In this document: positions 32,051 to 42,234 of the stretch, in pieces
How the letters are laid out: each line of letters opens with the position of its first letter
Position numbering within the stretch: the first letter of the stretch is position 1
Source: Dictyoglomus thermophilum H-6-12
Lineage (GTDB): Bacteria > Dictyoglomota > Dictyoglomia > Dictyoglomales > Dictyoglomaceae
DNA length: 64,000 nt
Assembly (NCBI RefSeq): GCF_000020965.1
Contig: NC_011297.1
Span: 1,364,525 to 1,428,524, forward strand
Direction of reading: 5' to 3'
Position numbers and translations under genes: made by a program
The notes under the pieces: generated by a model
Told to the model about the DNA's origin: nothing
The model's database searches: none
The model's input: only the letters and a program-made list of their open reading frames with translations

Positions 32051-32769
32051 TGTACTACCCTCCTAAATACTTCTTCTAAATTTTTTGCGGAATGTTTTTC
32101 CTTTAGCTCCTCCGCTGTTCCCATCTCAAGAATCCTACCCTTATCAATCAATGCAACCCTATCAGATAAAAATTCAATCTCAAGCATATTGTGCGAAGAA
32201 AGCAAAACTGAGGTACCTTCTTTAACGTACTCCCTAATTATCTCCCTAATCTCAAGGGCATTTATAACATCAAGTCCTGAAGTAGGCTCATCAAGAATAG
32301 CCAAAACAGGCTTTGTCATCAAAGCCCTTGCAAGGAGAAGCTTTCTCGTCATACCTTTACTGTAAGTCCCAATCTTATCATTTAATCTGTCAGAAAGTCC
32401 ACTTATCTCTTTAGCTCTCTCCACAAAGATCTCTACATCCTCTTCTTTCTTTGCATAAAAGTTTGCCATAAACTTTAAATATTCAATCCCCTTCATATTT
32501 CTATATGCTCCAGCCTCTTCAGGGAGATAGGAAATATTCTCTCGTACAAAATCAGGATTCTCTTTAAGATTCTTTCCCATAAAAAGTACATTACCCTCAT
32601 AAGAGGTAAGAAGAGTAGCAATAATCCTTAAAGTAGTTGATTTTCCAGCCCCATTAGGACCTATAAGAGCAAAAACCTCACCTTTTTTAACCTCAAAACT
32701 TACTCCTTTTAAAGCTTCGATCTTACCATAAGATTTTCTGAGATTGTCAACACGTAGGATGGTCTCCAA
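32047..32769 (-). CDS. ABC transporter ATP-binding protein (NatA-like)
   Basis: 240 residues. Walker A GPNGAGKST, Q-loop LPEEAGAY, signature YSKGMTRKLLLARAL (KG in place of GG), Walker B VLAILDEPTSGLD and H-loop SSHN. Probably starts at TTG (32769), with GGGGGTGA 6 bases upstream. Pairs with the ABC-2 permease to form an exporter; first gene of an operon that ends with the M1 peptidase. Confidence 0.9.
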   Translation of the reverse strand: METILRVDNLRKSYGKIEALKGVSFEVKKGEVFALIGPNGAGKSTTLRIIATLLTSYEGNVLFMGKNLKENPDFVRENISYLPEEAGAYRNMKGIEYLKFMANFYAKKEEDVEIFVERAKEISGLSDRLNDKIGTYSKGMTRKLLLARALMTKPVLAILDEPTSGLDVINALEIREIIREYVKEGTSVLLSSHNMLEIEFLSDRVALIDKGRILEMGTAEELKEKHSAKNLEEVFRRVVQ

Positions 32770-32804
32770 AATAAATCACCCCCATAATCTAAATTTTTTA
32801 TTTC

Positions 32805-32813
32805 ATTATATCA
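32805..32813 (-). promoter_or_regulatory. Extended -10 upstream of the ABC exporter operon
   Basis: Minus strand TGATATAAT, same element as at hsp20 and gap, 36-44 bases before the TTG start. Confidence 0.5.
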
Positions 32814-32865
32814 ATAAAATTTTAAGCCTATTTTAATAACTATATTGTCTTACTGTACTACATAT

Positions 32866-32894
32866 ATAATACAATATGACAAAGACTATGTCAA
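32866..32894 (-). promoter_or_regulatory. Second, consensus-like promoter for the ABC exporter operon with inverted repeat
   Basis: Minus strand TTGACA (32889-32894), 17-base spacer, TATTAT (32866-32871). The -35 is one arm of an inverted repeat TGACA-N7-TGTCA (32877-32893), a candidate operator, about 100 bases from both this operon and fur. Confidence 0.55.
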
Positions 32895-32906
32895 ATAAAA
32901 ATATAG

Positions 32907-32935
32907 TTGAAAAAATTTTGCAAATATGATATTTT
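32907..32935 (+). promoter_or_regulatory. Possible promoter of the fur-feo operon
   Basis: TTGAAA (32907-32912), 17-base spacer, TATTTT (32930-32935), preceded by TGA. Moderate match only; the region is very AT-rich. Confidence 0.35.
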
Positions 32936-32979
32936 TAAAACTAGAATCCTAATTGAAAAATTTTTGCAGGTAAAAGGCC

Positions 32980-33420
32980 ATGAATATGAAAAAAAATTTA
33001 AAAGAAAAAGGAATAAGATTAAGTAAGCCAAGGCTTATGGTCCTTGAATTTTTCGAAAACAATCCCTCAGGACATTTCTCTATAAACGAGATTTATGAGA
33101 GTCTAAAAAGACAGAATAAAAACATATCTTTTACATCGGTTTATAGAACTTGTAAACTCCTTGAAAGGCTTGGATATTTGAGAGCTATTACCTTTGAAGA
33201 AAGACATATTCATTACGAATGTAACTTAAAGCCTCACTTTCATATTCAATGTATTTATTGCGGGAAAGTAGAAGAGAAAGAACTAGACAATTGGAACGAG
33301 ATATTAAAGATGCTACCTATAAATGAGAGTGGATATATCATCACCTCCGGCAACATAAGCATTTTAGGAATATGTAGCGAATGTCAGGAAAAACTGAAAA
33401 AAGAGGAGGATCAAAAGTGA
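32980..33420 (+). CDS. Fur-family metalloregulator
   Basis: 146 residues. Winged helix (RLSKPRLMVLEFFENN, SFTSVYRTCKLLERLGYL) and dimerisation domain with KPHFHIQCIYCGKVEE and C-terminal CSECQEK, i.e. two CxxC pairs for structural zinc plus the histidine cluster. Because feoA and feoB follow directly, an iron-responsive Fur is most likely; PerR or Zur cannot be excluded by sequence alone. Ribosome site is weak; ATG at 32980 or 32986. Its stop overlaps the feoA GTG. Confidence 0.87.
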   Translation: MNMKKNLKEKGIRLSKPRLMVLEFFENNPSGHFSINEIYESLKRQNKNISFTSVYRTCKLLERLGYLRAITFEERHIHYECNLKPHFHIQCIYCGKVEEKELDNWNEILKMLPINESGYIITSGNISILGICSECQEKLKKEEDQK

Positions 33421-33656
33421 TTAAAAAGTTGATAGAAATGAATAAAGGAGAAAAGGGAAGAGTAATCAGCATACACGGAGGAAGGGGTAAAATCTTAAGA
33501 CTTGCAGAGATGGGAATAACTCCTGGAGAGGAGATAGTTTTAATTCAAAAATCATTTGGTCCTGTAATAATTAGGGTTAAGGACACAAACCTTGCCCTGG
33601 GGAAAGGACTTGCTGAAACCATCTTAGTAGAGGTGAGCGATAATGGAAAGAATTAA
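33417..33656 (+). CDS. feoA: Ferrous iron transport protein A
   Basis: 79 residues, SH3-like FeoA domain (MNKGEKGRVISIHGG, LRLAEMGITPGEEI, FGPVIIRVKDTNLALGKGLAETI). GTG at 33417 overlaps the fur stop and has GGAGG 7 bases before it; a longer upstream reading inside fur is rejected. Cytosolic partner of FeoB. Overlaps feoB by 14 bases. Confidence 0.9.
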   Translation: MIKKLIEMNKGEKGRVISIHGGRGKILRLAEMGITPGEEIVLIQKSFGPVIIRVKDTNLALGKGLAETILVEVSDNGKN

Positions 33657-35622
33657 AATACGAGTTGCTCTTGTAGGAAATCCAAATGTAGGAAAGAGTA
33701 CAGTATTTAATCAGTTGACAGGACTTAATCAACATACGGGAAACTGGCCTGGAAAAACCGTAGAAAAGAAGATTGGATATGTAAATAAAGATAAATATAT
33801 ATTAGAGATTACTGACCTCCCTGGCATATATAGTTTAACTGCAAATAGCTTAGAAGAAGTCATATCAAGAGAATTTATTATAAAAGAAAAGCCTGACATC
33901 GTAATACTTATCGTTGATGCTTCAGGTTTAGAAAGAAATCTTTATCTTTTATCACAATTAAGAGAACTTACACCTAATATCATTATAGGTCTTAATATGA
34001 TTGATATTTTAAAAATGAAAAAATACAAGTTAGATATAAAAAAATTAGAAGAGAGGTTAAAAATTCCTATTATTCCAACGATTGCTTCAAAAGGTATAGG
34101 ACTTGATGAACTTGTAAATAAAGTTATTGAAGTATATGAGGAAGACAATTTAAACCCTATAGGGATACACTATGGAGACTTAGAAGAGGATATCAAAAAA
34201 ATTGAGGAAATACTACCCGAAAACCTAGAAGGTTACCCTAAAAGATGGATAGCCCTAAAACTTCTTGAGAATGATCCAATAATAATTGATCTTTGCAAAA
34301 ACAATCTATCAAAAGAAGATTGGGAAAAAATAAAAGAAATATTCGAGAAAAATGAAAATAATCCCATAAAAGTTGCCACTGCAAGATATAACTTCATTAA
34401 AAAAGTATTAGAAGGAGTCTTAGAAAAGCCAGAAAAGCAAGCAATATCTTGGACTGAAAAATTAGATGAATATCTTACTCATCCCTTTTGGGGTAGTATT
34501 TTCGCCATATTAATTGTTACGTTGATCTTCTATCTTTCCTTTACTCTAAACGACCTTTTATCAGAGCCTGTTGATGGACTTTTAAGCCTTATTGGAGATA
34601 AACTCTCTTCTCTCTTATTCTTTATACCCAATTGGTGGAGAGAATTACTTATAGAGGGAGTATGGCAGGGAGTTGCTACCATTTTATCCTTTACTCCTTT
34701 AATTACTATCTTCTTCTTTTTTCTTGCCCTTATGGAAGGTTCAGGATACTTAGCCCGTTTAGCTTTTGTATCCGATGGACTGATGCATAAATTAGGGCTT
34801 CATGGAAAATCTTTAATTCCTCTAGTAATAAGTTTTGGCTGTAATGTGCCAGGAGTTATGGCTACAAGAACCTTAGAAGATGAGAAAGATAGAATACTAC
34901 TAATAATACTTGATTCTTTCATACCATGTGTGCCAAGAATTCTTGTAGCATCCTTTTTCCTAAGCATCTTTTTTCCAAGACAAGCATTTTTCTTACTTAT
35001 TTTCTTATATTTCATAAGCTTCTTCTCTATATTTATTAATGGAAAAATCCTAAGAAGAAGGGTTTTAAAGAGCACTTTTAATCCTCTACTTATGGAACTT
35101 CCTATATATAAAATCCCAAATCCCAAATTAGTCCTACTATATCTCTGGGATAAACTAAAACATTTTTTGGAAAGAGCAGGAACCATAATGGCCTTACTTT
35201 CTGGCATCATATGGATCTTGTCTCACTATCCTACAGGAGATATCCAAAATTCTATCTTGGCTCAGATTGGTAAATTCTTTTCTATATTTATGAAACCGAT
35301 GGGATTCAACTGGGAGCTTACTGTAGGACTACTGTCTGGCTTTGTAGCAAAAGAAGCAGCCCTCTCTACCTTAAGCGCTATTTATGGAGTAAGCAGTAAT
35401 GAACTTGGATCCCTCCTACTTAAAATCATTACTACAAAAACAGCCTTTAGCTTTGTAGTTTTTCAACTTCTATACATTCCATGCGCCGCTACAGTAGCAA
35501 CCATATATCAAGAAACTAAATCTCTCAAATGGACTATTTTCTCCATGATTTACTCTCTAACCTATGCGTATATTTTTACCTTTATCCTTTATCAAATTTT
35601 ATCTATTTTAGGAGTAGTTTAA
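33643..35622 (+). CDS. feoB: Ferrous iron transport protein B
   Basis: 659 residues. N-terminal G domain with GNPNVGKST, switch region TGNWPGKTVEK, DLPGIYSLTANS, GLNMID and the SAK-like loop; helical GDI-like spacer; then about eight membrane helices with two Gate motifs including SFGCNVPGVMATRTLEDEKDR. Imports Fe2+ across the inner membrane, as suits an anaerobe. Start has GAGGTGAG upstream. Confidence 0.95.
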   Translation: MERIKIRVALVGNPNVGKSTVFNQLTGLNQHTGNWPGKTVEKKIGYVNKDKYILEITDLPGIYSLTANSLEEVISREFIIKEKPDIVILIVDASGLERNLYLLSQLRELTPNIIIGLNMIDILKMKKYKLDIKKLEERLKIPIIPTIASKGIGLDELVNKVIEVYEEDNLNPIGIHYGDLEEDIKKIEEILPENLEGYPKRWIALKLLENDPIIIDLCKNNLSKEDWEKIKEIFEKNENNPIKVATARYNFIKKVLEGVLEKPEKQAISWTEKLDEYLTHPFWGSIFAILIVTLIFYLSFTLNDLLSEPVDGLLSLIGDKLSSLLFFIPNWWRELLIEGVWQGVATILSFTPLITIFFFFLALMEGSGYLARLAFVSDGLMHKLGLHGKSLIPLVISFGCNVPGVMATRTLEDEKDRILLIILDSFIPCVPRILVASFFLSIFFPRQAFFLLIFLYFISFFSIFINGKILRRRVLKSTFNPLLMELPIYKIPNPKLVLLYLWDKLKHFLERAGTIMALLSGIIWILSHYPTGDIQNSILAQIGKFFSIFMKPMGFNWELTVGLLSGFVAKEAALSTLSAIYGVSSNELGSLLLKIITTKTAFSFVVFQLLYIPCAATVATIYQETKSLKWTIFSMIYSLTYAYIFTFILYQILSILGVV

Positions 35623-35625
35623 GAG

Positions 35626-35889
35626 ATGATAGAAAAAGTAATAGAATATTTGAAAAATAAAAATAATATCGTAGATGTAAAAAAATTGAAGAAGGACCTG
35701 TCCCTCTCCGATGAAGAATGGGACTTAATCCTTCTTCAACTTAAAGACTTAGGTTATATTAAAGAAATCAATAAACTAAGTCCCAACAAGTGTAAAAACT
35801 GCCCTTATATTAGAGTCTGCTCTCAACAATGTCTTCAATCTGAGATCTTATATTTCGAATTACCTCATAAGGATCAGAACTCTGAGTAA
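35626..35889 (+). CDS. feoC: FeoC-like winged-helix protein
   Basis: 87 residues, 3 bases after feoB. Winged-helix N-terminus (MIEKVIEYLKNKNNIVDVKKLKKDL is its first half) and a cysteine cluster CKNC-x5-C-x3-C typical of FeoC proteins that bind Fe-S and modulate FeoB. The last 80 bases overlap the 3' end of convergent pyrF, and two of the four cysteines are encoded inside that overlap. Confidence 0.8.
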   Translation: MIEKVIEYLKNKNNIVDVKKLKKDLSLSDEEWDLILLQLKDLGYIKEINKLSPNKCKNCPYIRVCSQQCLQSEILYFELPHKDQNSE

Positions 35890-36544
35890 TAGGACGCCCT
35901 ATCACAAGATAATCGGAGCCTCTCTCTAATGCCTCTCTTGGAGTCATAATTCTCTGTTGATCATCGGTTTTATCCTTAGTAAGTCTAATTCCAGGAGTAA
36001 CAATTAACATAGGTCTTCTCAAATTATTTCTCAAAAGTTCAATCTCCCAAGGTGAGGCTATTACACCATCCAAACCTGTCTCCTGAGCAAGTTGAGCAAG
36101 AAAAAGTACCTGCTCAGGTAACGACCTAGAAATTCCCCAACTTCTTCTCAAAGTTTCTTCATTGAAACTGGTAAGGACGGTCACTCCAAGAAGGTAAGGA
36201 TATTCAGTTTTATTTGATTCTTTATATTGGGATACAAGTTTAACTGATTCTCTGAGCATCTCTTCTCCACCAAGAATATGTAGAGTAACCATAAAAGGAT
36301 CAAGAGTCAGGAGTCTATCAAGGGTCCTTACCACAGTATTGGGTATATCAAAGAGTTTCAAATCTATAAATACGTTTGTACCCATCTCTTTCAGAGCCTT
36401 TACTATATGAGGACCTGCTACAGAAAAAAGCTCCAATCCCACCTTAAAATTCTTTACATATGGAATTATCTTCTCCGCAACCTCTAAAGCCTTCCTCTCT
36501 TCAGGAAAATCCAGTGCAACTATGATAGGATCATACTTCCTCAT
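35810..36544 (-). CDS. pyrF: Orotidine 5'-phosphate decarboxylase
   Basis: 244 residues. Final step of UMP synthesis. Seen: PIIVALDFPEERKAL, the catalytic DLKLFDIPNTV segment (D-x-K-x-x-D as DLKLFD), VTLHILGG, VTPGIR and VIGRPIT. ATG at 36544 shares one base with the pyrD stop; a GTG one codon upstream is less well spaced. Last gene of the pyr operon. Confidence 0.95.
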   Translation of the reverse strand: MRKYDPIIVALDFPEERKALEVAEKIIPYVKNFKVGLELFSVAGPHIVKALKEMGTNVFIDLKLFDIPNTVVRTLDRLLTLDPFMVTLHILGGEEMLRESVKLVSQYKESNKTEYPYLLGVTVLTSFNEETLRRSWGISRSLPEQVLFLAQLAQETGLDGVIASPWEIELLRNNLRRPMLIVTPGIRLTKDKTDDQQRIMTPREALERGSDYLVIGRPITQSSDPYEVIRNIRSQIEDIVESRL

Positions 36545-37464
36545 CACTCCTCAACCTCCTTATAATTTTTATGAGCAATTCCAATTAGATCCATAACTCT
36601 TTCTTTTTCAAAGTATTTGAATGCTTCTTTCACCAGCCTTTCACCAATCCATGGATCTCTAAAATTTGCAGATCCGATTTGAACGAGCGAAGCACCTGCA
36701 AAAATATACTCCAGAACATCGCTAAAACTCACAATCCCACCACAACCAACAATAGGAAGAAGGTTCTCCTCATACACCTCCCAAACATACCTCAAAACCA
36801 GAGGTTTTACGGCTGGGCCAGAGTATCCTGCAAAAATCCTTTTAAAAACTGGCTTTCTTTTCTTCCAATCGATGGCAAGGCCTAAAAAGGTATTAAATAA
36901 CACAACAGCTTCTCCGCCTGCATCTTTTACAGCCTTCACAATCTCTACTATATCCTTTGCTTGAGGAGTTAATTTTACCCATACTGGTTTACCAATCTCT
37001 TTTACAACCTTTTTAGTTATCTCTTTTACCATCTCTTTATCAATTCCAAAGAGCATTCCTCCACCCTCTACATTAGGACAAGACAAATTAAGTTCAACCC
37101 CAGAGATTTTACACCCTCTTAAGTTTCTAGCAATTTCATAGTACTCTTCTTTCTTCTCCCCAGCGATACTCACTATAACATTAGTACTAAGCCTTTCGAG
37201 AAAGGGCATCTCCTCTTCAAGAAATTTTTGTAATCCTACGTTTTCAAGCCCTATGGAGTTTAAAATTCCCGCATAGCTTTCCCAAATTCGTGGGGGAGGA
37301 TTCCCCTCTCTTGGATTTAGTGTAATACTTTTTGTTACAAATCCTCCTAACCCATTAATATCATAGAACTTATTTATTTCTCTCCCATTACCACAAGTTC
37401 CCGAGGCAAGAAGAATAGGATTTTTAAAAATCAAACTTCCAATTCTCACCTCCAAATTATTCAT
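36544..37464 (-). CDS. pyrD: Dihydroorotate dehydrogenase B, catalytic subunit
   Basis: 306 residues, class 1B (NAD-linked, with PyrK). FMN-binding TIM barrel. Seen: PILLASGTCGNGREI, FVTKSITLNPREGNPPPRIWE, ELNLSCPNVEGGG with the catalytic cysteine of class 1 in the NLSCPN loop region, VKLTP, VGCGGIVSF and GASLVQIGSA. Overlaps pyrK by 8 bases. Confidence 0.95.
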   Translation of the reverse strand: MNNLEVRIGSLIFKNPILLASGTCGNGREINKFYDINGLGGFVTKSITLNPREGNPPPRIWESYAGILNSIGLENVGLQKFLEEEMPFLERLSTNVIVSIAGEKKEEYYEIARNLRGCKISGVELNLSCPNVEGGGMLFGIDKEMVKEITKKVVKEIGKPVWVKLTPQAKDIVEIVKAVKDAGGEAVVLFNTFLGLAIDWKKRKPVFKRIFAGYSGPAVKPLVLRYVWEVYEENLLPIVGCGGIVSFSDVLEYIFAGASLVQIGSANFRDPWIGERLVKEAFKYFEKERVMDLIGIAHKNYKEVEE

Positions 37465-38215
37465 CCCAAATTACCTCCGTTCCACAAAAGACAGGCCCCT
37501 CCTTACAAACATGCAATACTTTATCTTTACTCTTAATAGCACAAGAAAGACATATACCAAAACCACATCCCATCCTCTCTTCTAAAGAAAGATAAACTCT
37601 ATCTTTATCCTCTACTCTCTTCACCAAAAGTTTCAACATTTGAGAAGGGCCACAAGATATTATCTTGTCAAAAGTATTCAGATCTTTAGGAATAAAGTCC
37701 AAAATTTTTCCTTTATATCCTATAGAGCCATCTTCGGAAGATATAACAAATTCTCTACTATATTTCTTAAGGTCTAAGTAAACTTCTTCAGAAACAAAAG
37801 AGGAAAAACCAATAAAAGTATAGAAATTAACTTGATCTTTATAATAATCTACAAGAAAATTCAAAGGAGCTATTCCAACTCCTCCTCCAACAACAAGAAC
37901 ATTCTCTTTTTTATTAAGATTAGGGAATGAATTTCCTAAAGGTAACAAGACTTTTATCTCTTCTTTATTTCTTTTCTTACTTAAAAGATGCGTACCCCTA
38001 CCTACTACTTGATATAAAAAGTAGTATCTATTTTTATCTCTTTTAAAAATACTCATAGGTCTTCTCAAAAATGGATCATACTCATCTCCAACACTTAGCA
38101 TGGCAAATTGCCCTGGATAAACTTCTTCTACTTCCTCTGCCTCCAAACATAGAAGAAAAATATTATTTCCCACGTTATTATTCAAAATCACTTTTCCTGT
38201 AATATCCTTTACCAT
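37457..38215 (-). CDS. pyrK: Dihydroorotate dehydrogenase B, electron-transfer subunit
   Basis: 252 residues. Ferredoxin-reductase-like FAD domain (PGQFAMLSVGDEYDPFLRRPMSI), NAD-binding region (VVGGGVGIAPL) and the 2Fe-2S cluster cysteines in ERMGCGFGICLSCAIKS and HVCKEGPVF. Passes electrons from PyrD to NAD. Overlaps pyrC by 7 bases. Confidence 0.94.
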   Translation of the reverse strand: MVKDITGKVILNNNVGNNIFLLCLEAEEVEEVYPGQFAMLSVGDEYDPFLRRPMSIFKRDKNRYYFLYQVVGRGTHLLSKKRNKEEIKVLLPLGNSFPNLNKKENVLVVGGGVGIAPLNFLVDYYKDQVNFYTFIGFSSFVSEEVYLDLKKYSREFVISSEDGSIGYKGKILDFIPKDLNTFDKIISCGPSQMLKLLVKRVEDKDRVYLSLEERMGCGFGICLSCAIKSKDKVLHVCKEGPVFCGTEVIWDE

Positions 38216-39507
38216 AAAATCTTCCCTTCTCTATAAACTAAACGTCCCTCAACAAAAGTCATAATAGGCCAGCCTTTCAATTTCCAACCATGAAAAGGAG
38301 TGTTTTTACCTTTTGAAAAGAATTTCTCCTTATCAACTTCCTTTTCAAGAGAAAGATCTATAACAGTAAAATTGGCAGGAACATTTTCTTCAAGAGGAAT
38401 ATAAGGTAGATTCAAGATTTTACAGGGGTTATAACTCATTTTTTTGAAAATCTTATGAAGAGGAATCTTTCTTTCATAATAACCATAAGTTAGGATCAAA
38501 GGAATAGCTGTCTCCAAACCTGATATCCCGTATTCCGCAAGACCATACTCCACCATTTTATCATCTAAATGATGGGGAGCATGATCAGTAGCTATCACAT
38601 CTATGAGATCATTTTTTATACCTTCCCATAAAGCTTCTTGATCTTCTTTAGTTCTCAAAGGAGGATTCATTTTAGTATTTGGATCATAATCCAGTTCTTT
38701 TACAGCATCTTCGGTGAGTACCAAATGATGAGGGGTTACCTCACAAGTTACATTTACACCATGTTCCTTTCCCCACCTTATCATATCTAAACTCTGCCAA
38801 CAGGAAATATGAGCAACATGTAGTTTTCCTCCTGTGAGAGCTGAAAGAAAAACATCCCTTGCTACTATACTTGCCTCAGCCACCCATGGCATCCCTTTAA
38901 AACCAAGTAATGTAGATATTTTCCCAAAGTTTACATTTCCATCTAATGTAAGATTTATGTCCTCTGCATGTTCAATAATCGGAACATCAAATATTTTTGA
39001 ATACTCAAGAGCATATCTTAAAACCTCACTATTCATCACACAATTTCCATCATCGGAAAATGCTTTAGCTCCTGCCATATACATATCTCCCATTTCAGAT
39101 ATCTCTTTCCCTTCTCTACCTTTTGTAATAGTGCCTATGGGATAAACTCTCGAAAGTCCAATGATATCTGATTTTTCATAAATGAATCTTACTATCTCTT
39201 TATTATCAATAGGTGGGTTAGTATTAGGCATACAGCAAACAGCAGTAAAACCTCCAGCCACAGCTGCTTTGCATCCAGACTCTATATCTTCCTTCCATTC
39301 ATATCCAGGTTCTCTAAGATGTACATGCATATCCACAAGAGTTGGAGCCAAAACTTTATTTTGTCCCTCTATAATCTCCACATCTCCATTAATATCTAAA
39401 TTCTTTCCAATCTTTTTAATTACCCCATTCTCCACATAAAGATCTCCAGTCTCTTCCATATCCTTCTCGGGATAAATAAGAGTCACATTTTTAAACAGTA
39501 TCTTCAT
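38209..39507 (-). CDS. pyrC: Dihydroorotase
   Basis: 432 residues, class I amidohydrolase. Seen: metal motif [10 protein letters not shown], the carboxylated-Lys region KAFSDDG, HAED, HVAHIS and the catalytic ATDHAPH. ATG at 39507 with GGGAGGGAAAGG upstream; a longer reading into pyrB is rejected. Overlaps pyrB by 17 bases. Confidence 0.96.
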   Translation of the reverse strand: MKILFKNVTLIYPEKDMEETGDLYVENGVIKKIGKNLDINGDVEIIEGQNKVLAPTLVDMHVHLREPGYEWKEDIESGCKAAVAGGFTAVCCMPNTNPPIDNKEIVRFIYEKSDIIGLSRVYPIGTITKGREGKEISEMGDMYMAGAKAFSDDGNCVMNSEVLRYALEYSKIFDVPIIEHAEDINLTLDGNVNFGKISTLLGFKGMPWVAEASIVARDVFLSALTGGKLHVAHISCWQSLDMIRWGKEHGVNVTCEVTPHHLVLTEDAVKELDYDPNTKMNPPLRTKEDQEALWEGIKNDLIDVIATDHAPHHLDDKMVEYGLAEYGISGLETAIPLILTYGYYERKIPLHKIFKKMSYNPCKILNLPYIPLEENVPANFTVIDLSLEKEVDKEKFFSKGKNTPFHGWKLKGWPIMTFVEGRLVYREGKILW

Positions 39508-40426
39508 CGCCTTTCCCTCCCAACATAAGGTAAAGAAGAGCCATTCTAACAGCAACCCCATTTGTAACCTGTTCATTTATAACCGAAATAAGACTATCAG
39601 CCACTTCAGAAGATATCTCCACTCCTCTATTCATTGGACCAGGGTGCATCACAAGGACATCTTTTTTGGCTTTTTCTATTCTTTCCGAGTTAACACCATA
39701 AAGCATATGGTACTCCCGCAAAGTAGGAAATAGTCCTTTTTTCTGCCTCTCTAATTGAAGCCTTAATACGTAAATTACATCAGCATCTTCAATAGCTTCA
39801 TCTAAGTTATAGGTAACTTTAACATTAAGGGACTCTATATAGGGAGGTATTAAGGTGGGAGGACCACAAACTATTACTTCACTTCCTAATTTATTCCAAG
39901 CATAAATATTTGATCTTGCCACCCTACTATGGAATATATCTCCAATTATAGCTATTTTTAAACCATCAAGCCTTCCCTTTTTCTCATACACTGAAAAAAC
40001 ATCCAAAAGAGCTTGAGTAGGATGTTCATGCATCCCATCTCCTGCATTAATAACCCCAGCCCTTACATTCTTTGCAATAAAGGAAGGAACCCCCGACGCA
40101 CTGTGCCTAATAATAAACAAATCAATTCCCATAGCTTCTAATGTCTTAACAGTATCAAGAAGAGTTTCTCCCTTTTGTACACTACTTGTAGAAGTAGCAA
40201 TACTTATGGTATCTGCACTTAAATACTTTGCAGCAAGCTCAAAAGACGATCTAGTCCTTGTGCTCGGCTCATAAAAAAGAGTACAAATAGTCCTTCCTCT
40301 TAAGGTAGGTACCTTTTTAATTGGCCTTTTTAAAATGTCTTTCATATTAACAGCGGTCTCAACTATTAATTCAATCTCTTCCTTTGAAAGCTCCTCTATA
40401 CCTATAAGATCTTTCTTTTTCCACAT
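39491..40426 (-). CDS. pyrB: Aspartate carbamoyltransferase catalytic subunit
   Basis: 311 residues. Condenses carbamoyl phosphate and aspartate. Seen: [41 protein letters not shown] and MHPGPMNRG. No pyrI regulatory gene here, consistent with control through PyrR. ATG at 40426 has GGAGG upstream. Confidence 0.96.
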   Translation of the reverse strand: MWKKKDLIGIEELSKEEIELIVETAVNMKDILKRPIKKVPTLRGRTICTLFYEPSTRTRSSFELAAKYLSADTISIATSTSSVQKGETLLDTVKTLEAMGIDLFIIRHSASGVPSFIAKNVRAGVINAGDGMHEHPTQALLDVFSVYEKKGRLDGLKIAIIGDIFHSRVARSNIYAWNKLGSEVIVCGPPTLIPPYIESLNVKVTYNLDEAIEDADVIYVLRLQLERQKKGLFPTLREYHMLYGVNSERIEKAKKDVLVMHPGPMNRGVEISSEVADSLISVINEQVTNGVAVRMALLYLMLGGKGDEDTV

Positions 40427-40428
40427 AA

Positions 40429-41077
<649 letters not shown>

Positions 41078-41091
41078 TTTTCCTCCTTTTT

Positions 41092-41105
41092 AGCCTCACT
41101 GGGCT
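41092..41105 (-). promoter_or_regulatory. PyrR-binding loop in the pyr leader RNA
   Basis: Minus strand AGCCCAGTGAGGCT fits the PyrR consensus ARUCCNGNGAGGYU with one mismatch and sits in a 7-bp hairpin (41090-41109). Confidence 0.75.
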
Positions 41106-41124
41106 AAATTAAAGGAACCATAGT

Positions 41125-41153
41125 ATTATAAATGTATAAAAGGCTTATGTCAA
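41125..41153 (-). promoter_or_regulatory. Consensus promoter of the pyr operon
   Basis: Minus strand TTGACA (41148-41153), 17-base spacer, TATAAT (41125-41130): perfect sigma-70-type match. The -35 lies in the last codons of trmB. Expected start near 41118 gives a leader of about 138 bases. Confidence 0.85.
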
Positions 41154-42182
41154 ATTTTTAACCTTTGTAGTATTTTGGACCAGTTCTAATTCAGGAAAAT
41201 TTTCCTTCAAAATGGAGGCCAAAATTGCCAATGCTCTATGAACTCCAAGAGTTGGATCAGGATCATCAGAGTCATGAATAGCTATTTTTAAAATATCTTT
41301 TTTTATGTCATTTATATCAACAAAAAACCTTTGTTGGTAATATCCTTCCACACATAAAACATCTACAAGTATACTTCTTTCGTTATGATAAACATCCAAA
41401 ATTTTAATCAAAGTATTTTCATCTCTATAAATCACATCTCTCGGTAAAATAGATAATACCTCTTTAATAAATTCATTATTGAGAGTCTTTTTAATTTTAA
41501 ATTCAATTAAAGGCATAAAAAGATCCTCCTTTGATAAATTTAAGAGAGGATAATACTTCTTCACATGTTCTGGAAGATCTACATCCCTTTCCTTTCTGAA
41601 TCCAATATAGTAAATTGTAAGCCCTAAAGAAAGCCATTTTCTTGCATACTTAGTTTTATAATACTCAGGAAAGTCTGTCCTTAAACCATCATCCCACATG
41701 GGGGAAAAATTGGTAAATTTTTTCAAAAGTTCCCATACAGTCATAGCATAATCCTCATCATCAGACACAAAGATAAAAACACCACCCTCTTTCAGTCTAT
41801 CGGAGATTAAATAAATAAAGGGCTCATTTACCAATCTTCTCTCTTTGCGAGATTTTTTAGACCATGGATCAGGGAAATTAATATATACTCCAGAAAGAGT
41901 TTTAGATCTTACAAATTTACAAAGAAATTCACTTCCTTCAATCCTCATAATTCTGATGTTTTTAAGCCCTGATTTTTTTACTCTACTTAAAGCTTTTCTA
42001 AATATCTCCTTAGAGACATCTATCCCTATAAAATTAGCATTTGGATTCTCCTTAGCCATATGGACAATAAATTCACCATTTCCCATCCCTATCTCAAGAA
42101 AGATGGGATTCTCATTTTGAAAGATGTCCCTTAAATCTAAGAAATAATTTGCCTTATTATTCGAAATTATCAAATCATCCAT
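41145..42182 (-). CDS. trmB: tRNA (guanine-46-N7) methyltransferase with C-terminal extension
   Basis: 345 residues. First 215 residues are TrmB: SAM motif FLEIGMGNGEF, IGIDVSKE, YINFPDPWSKKSRKERRL and TKYARKWLSLGLTIYY. Another 130 residues follow, with alternating strands and helices that I do not recognise; long TrmB forms occur in other thermophiles such as Thermotoga. It lies upstream of pyrR on the same strand, and its final codons contain the pyr -35 box. Confidence 0.88.
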   Translation of the reverse strand: MDDLIISNNKANYFLDLRDIFQNENPIFLEIGMGNGEFIVHMAKENPNANFIGIDVSKEIFRKALSRVKKSGLKNIRIMRIEGSEFLCKFVRSKTLSGVYINFPDPWSKKSRKERRLVNEPFIYLISDRLKEGGVFIFVSDDEDYAMTVWELLKKFTNFSPMWDDGLRTDFPEYYKTKYARKWLSLGLTIYYIGFRKERDVDLPEHVKKYYPLLNLSKEDLFMPLIEFKIKKTLNNEFIKEVLSILPRDVIYRDENTLIKILDVYHNERSILVDVLCVEGYYQQRFFVDINDIKKDILKIAIHDSDDPDPTLGVHRALAILASILKENFPELELVQNTTKVKNLT

Positions 42183-42234
42183 TTGAAAATCTATTTTATA
42201 ATATCTTGTATAGATTTAAAATGGAGGTGTTTTT

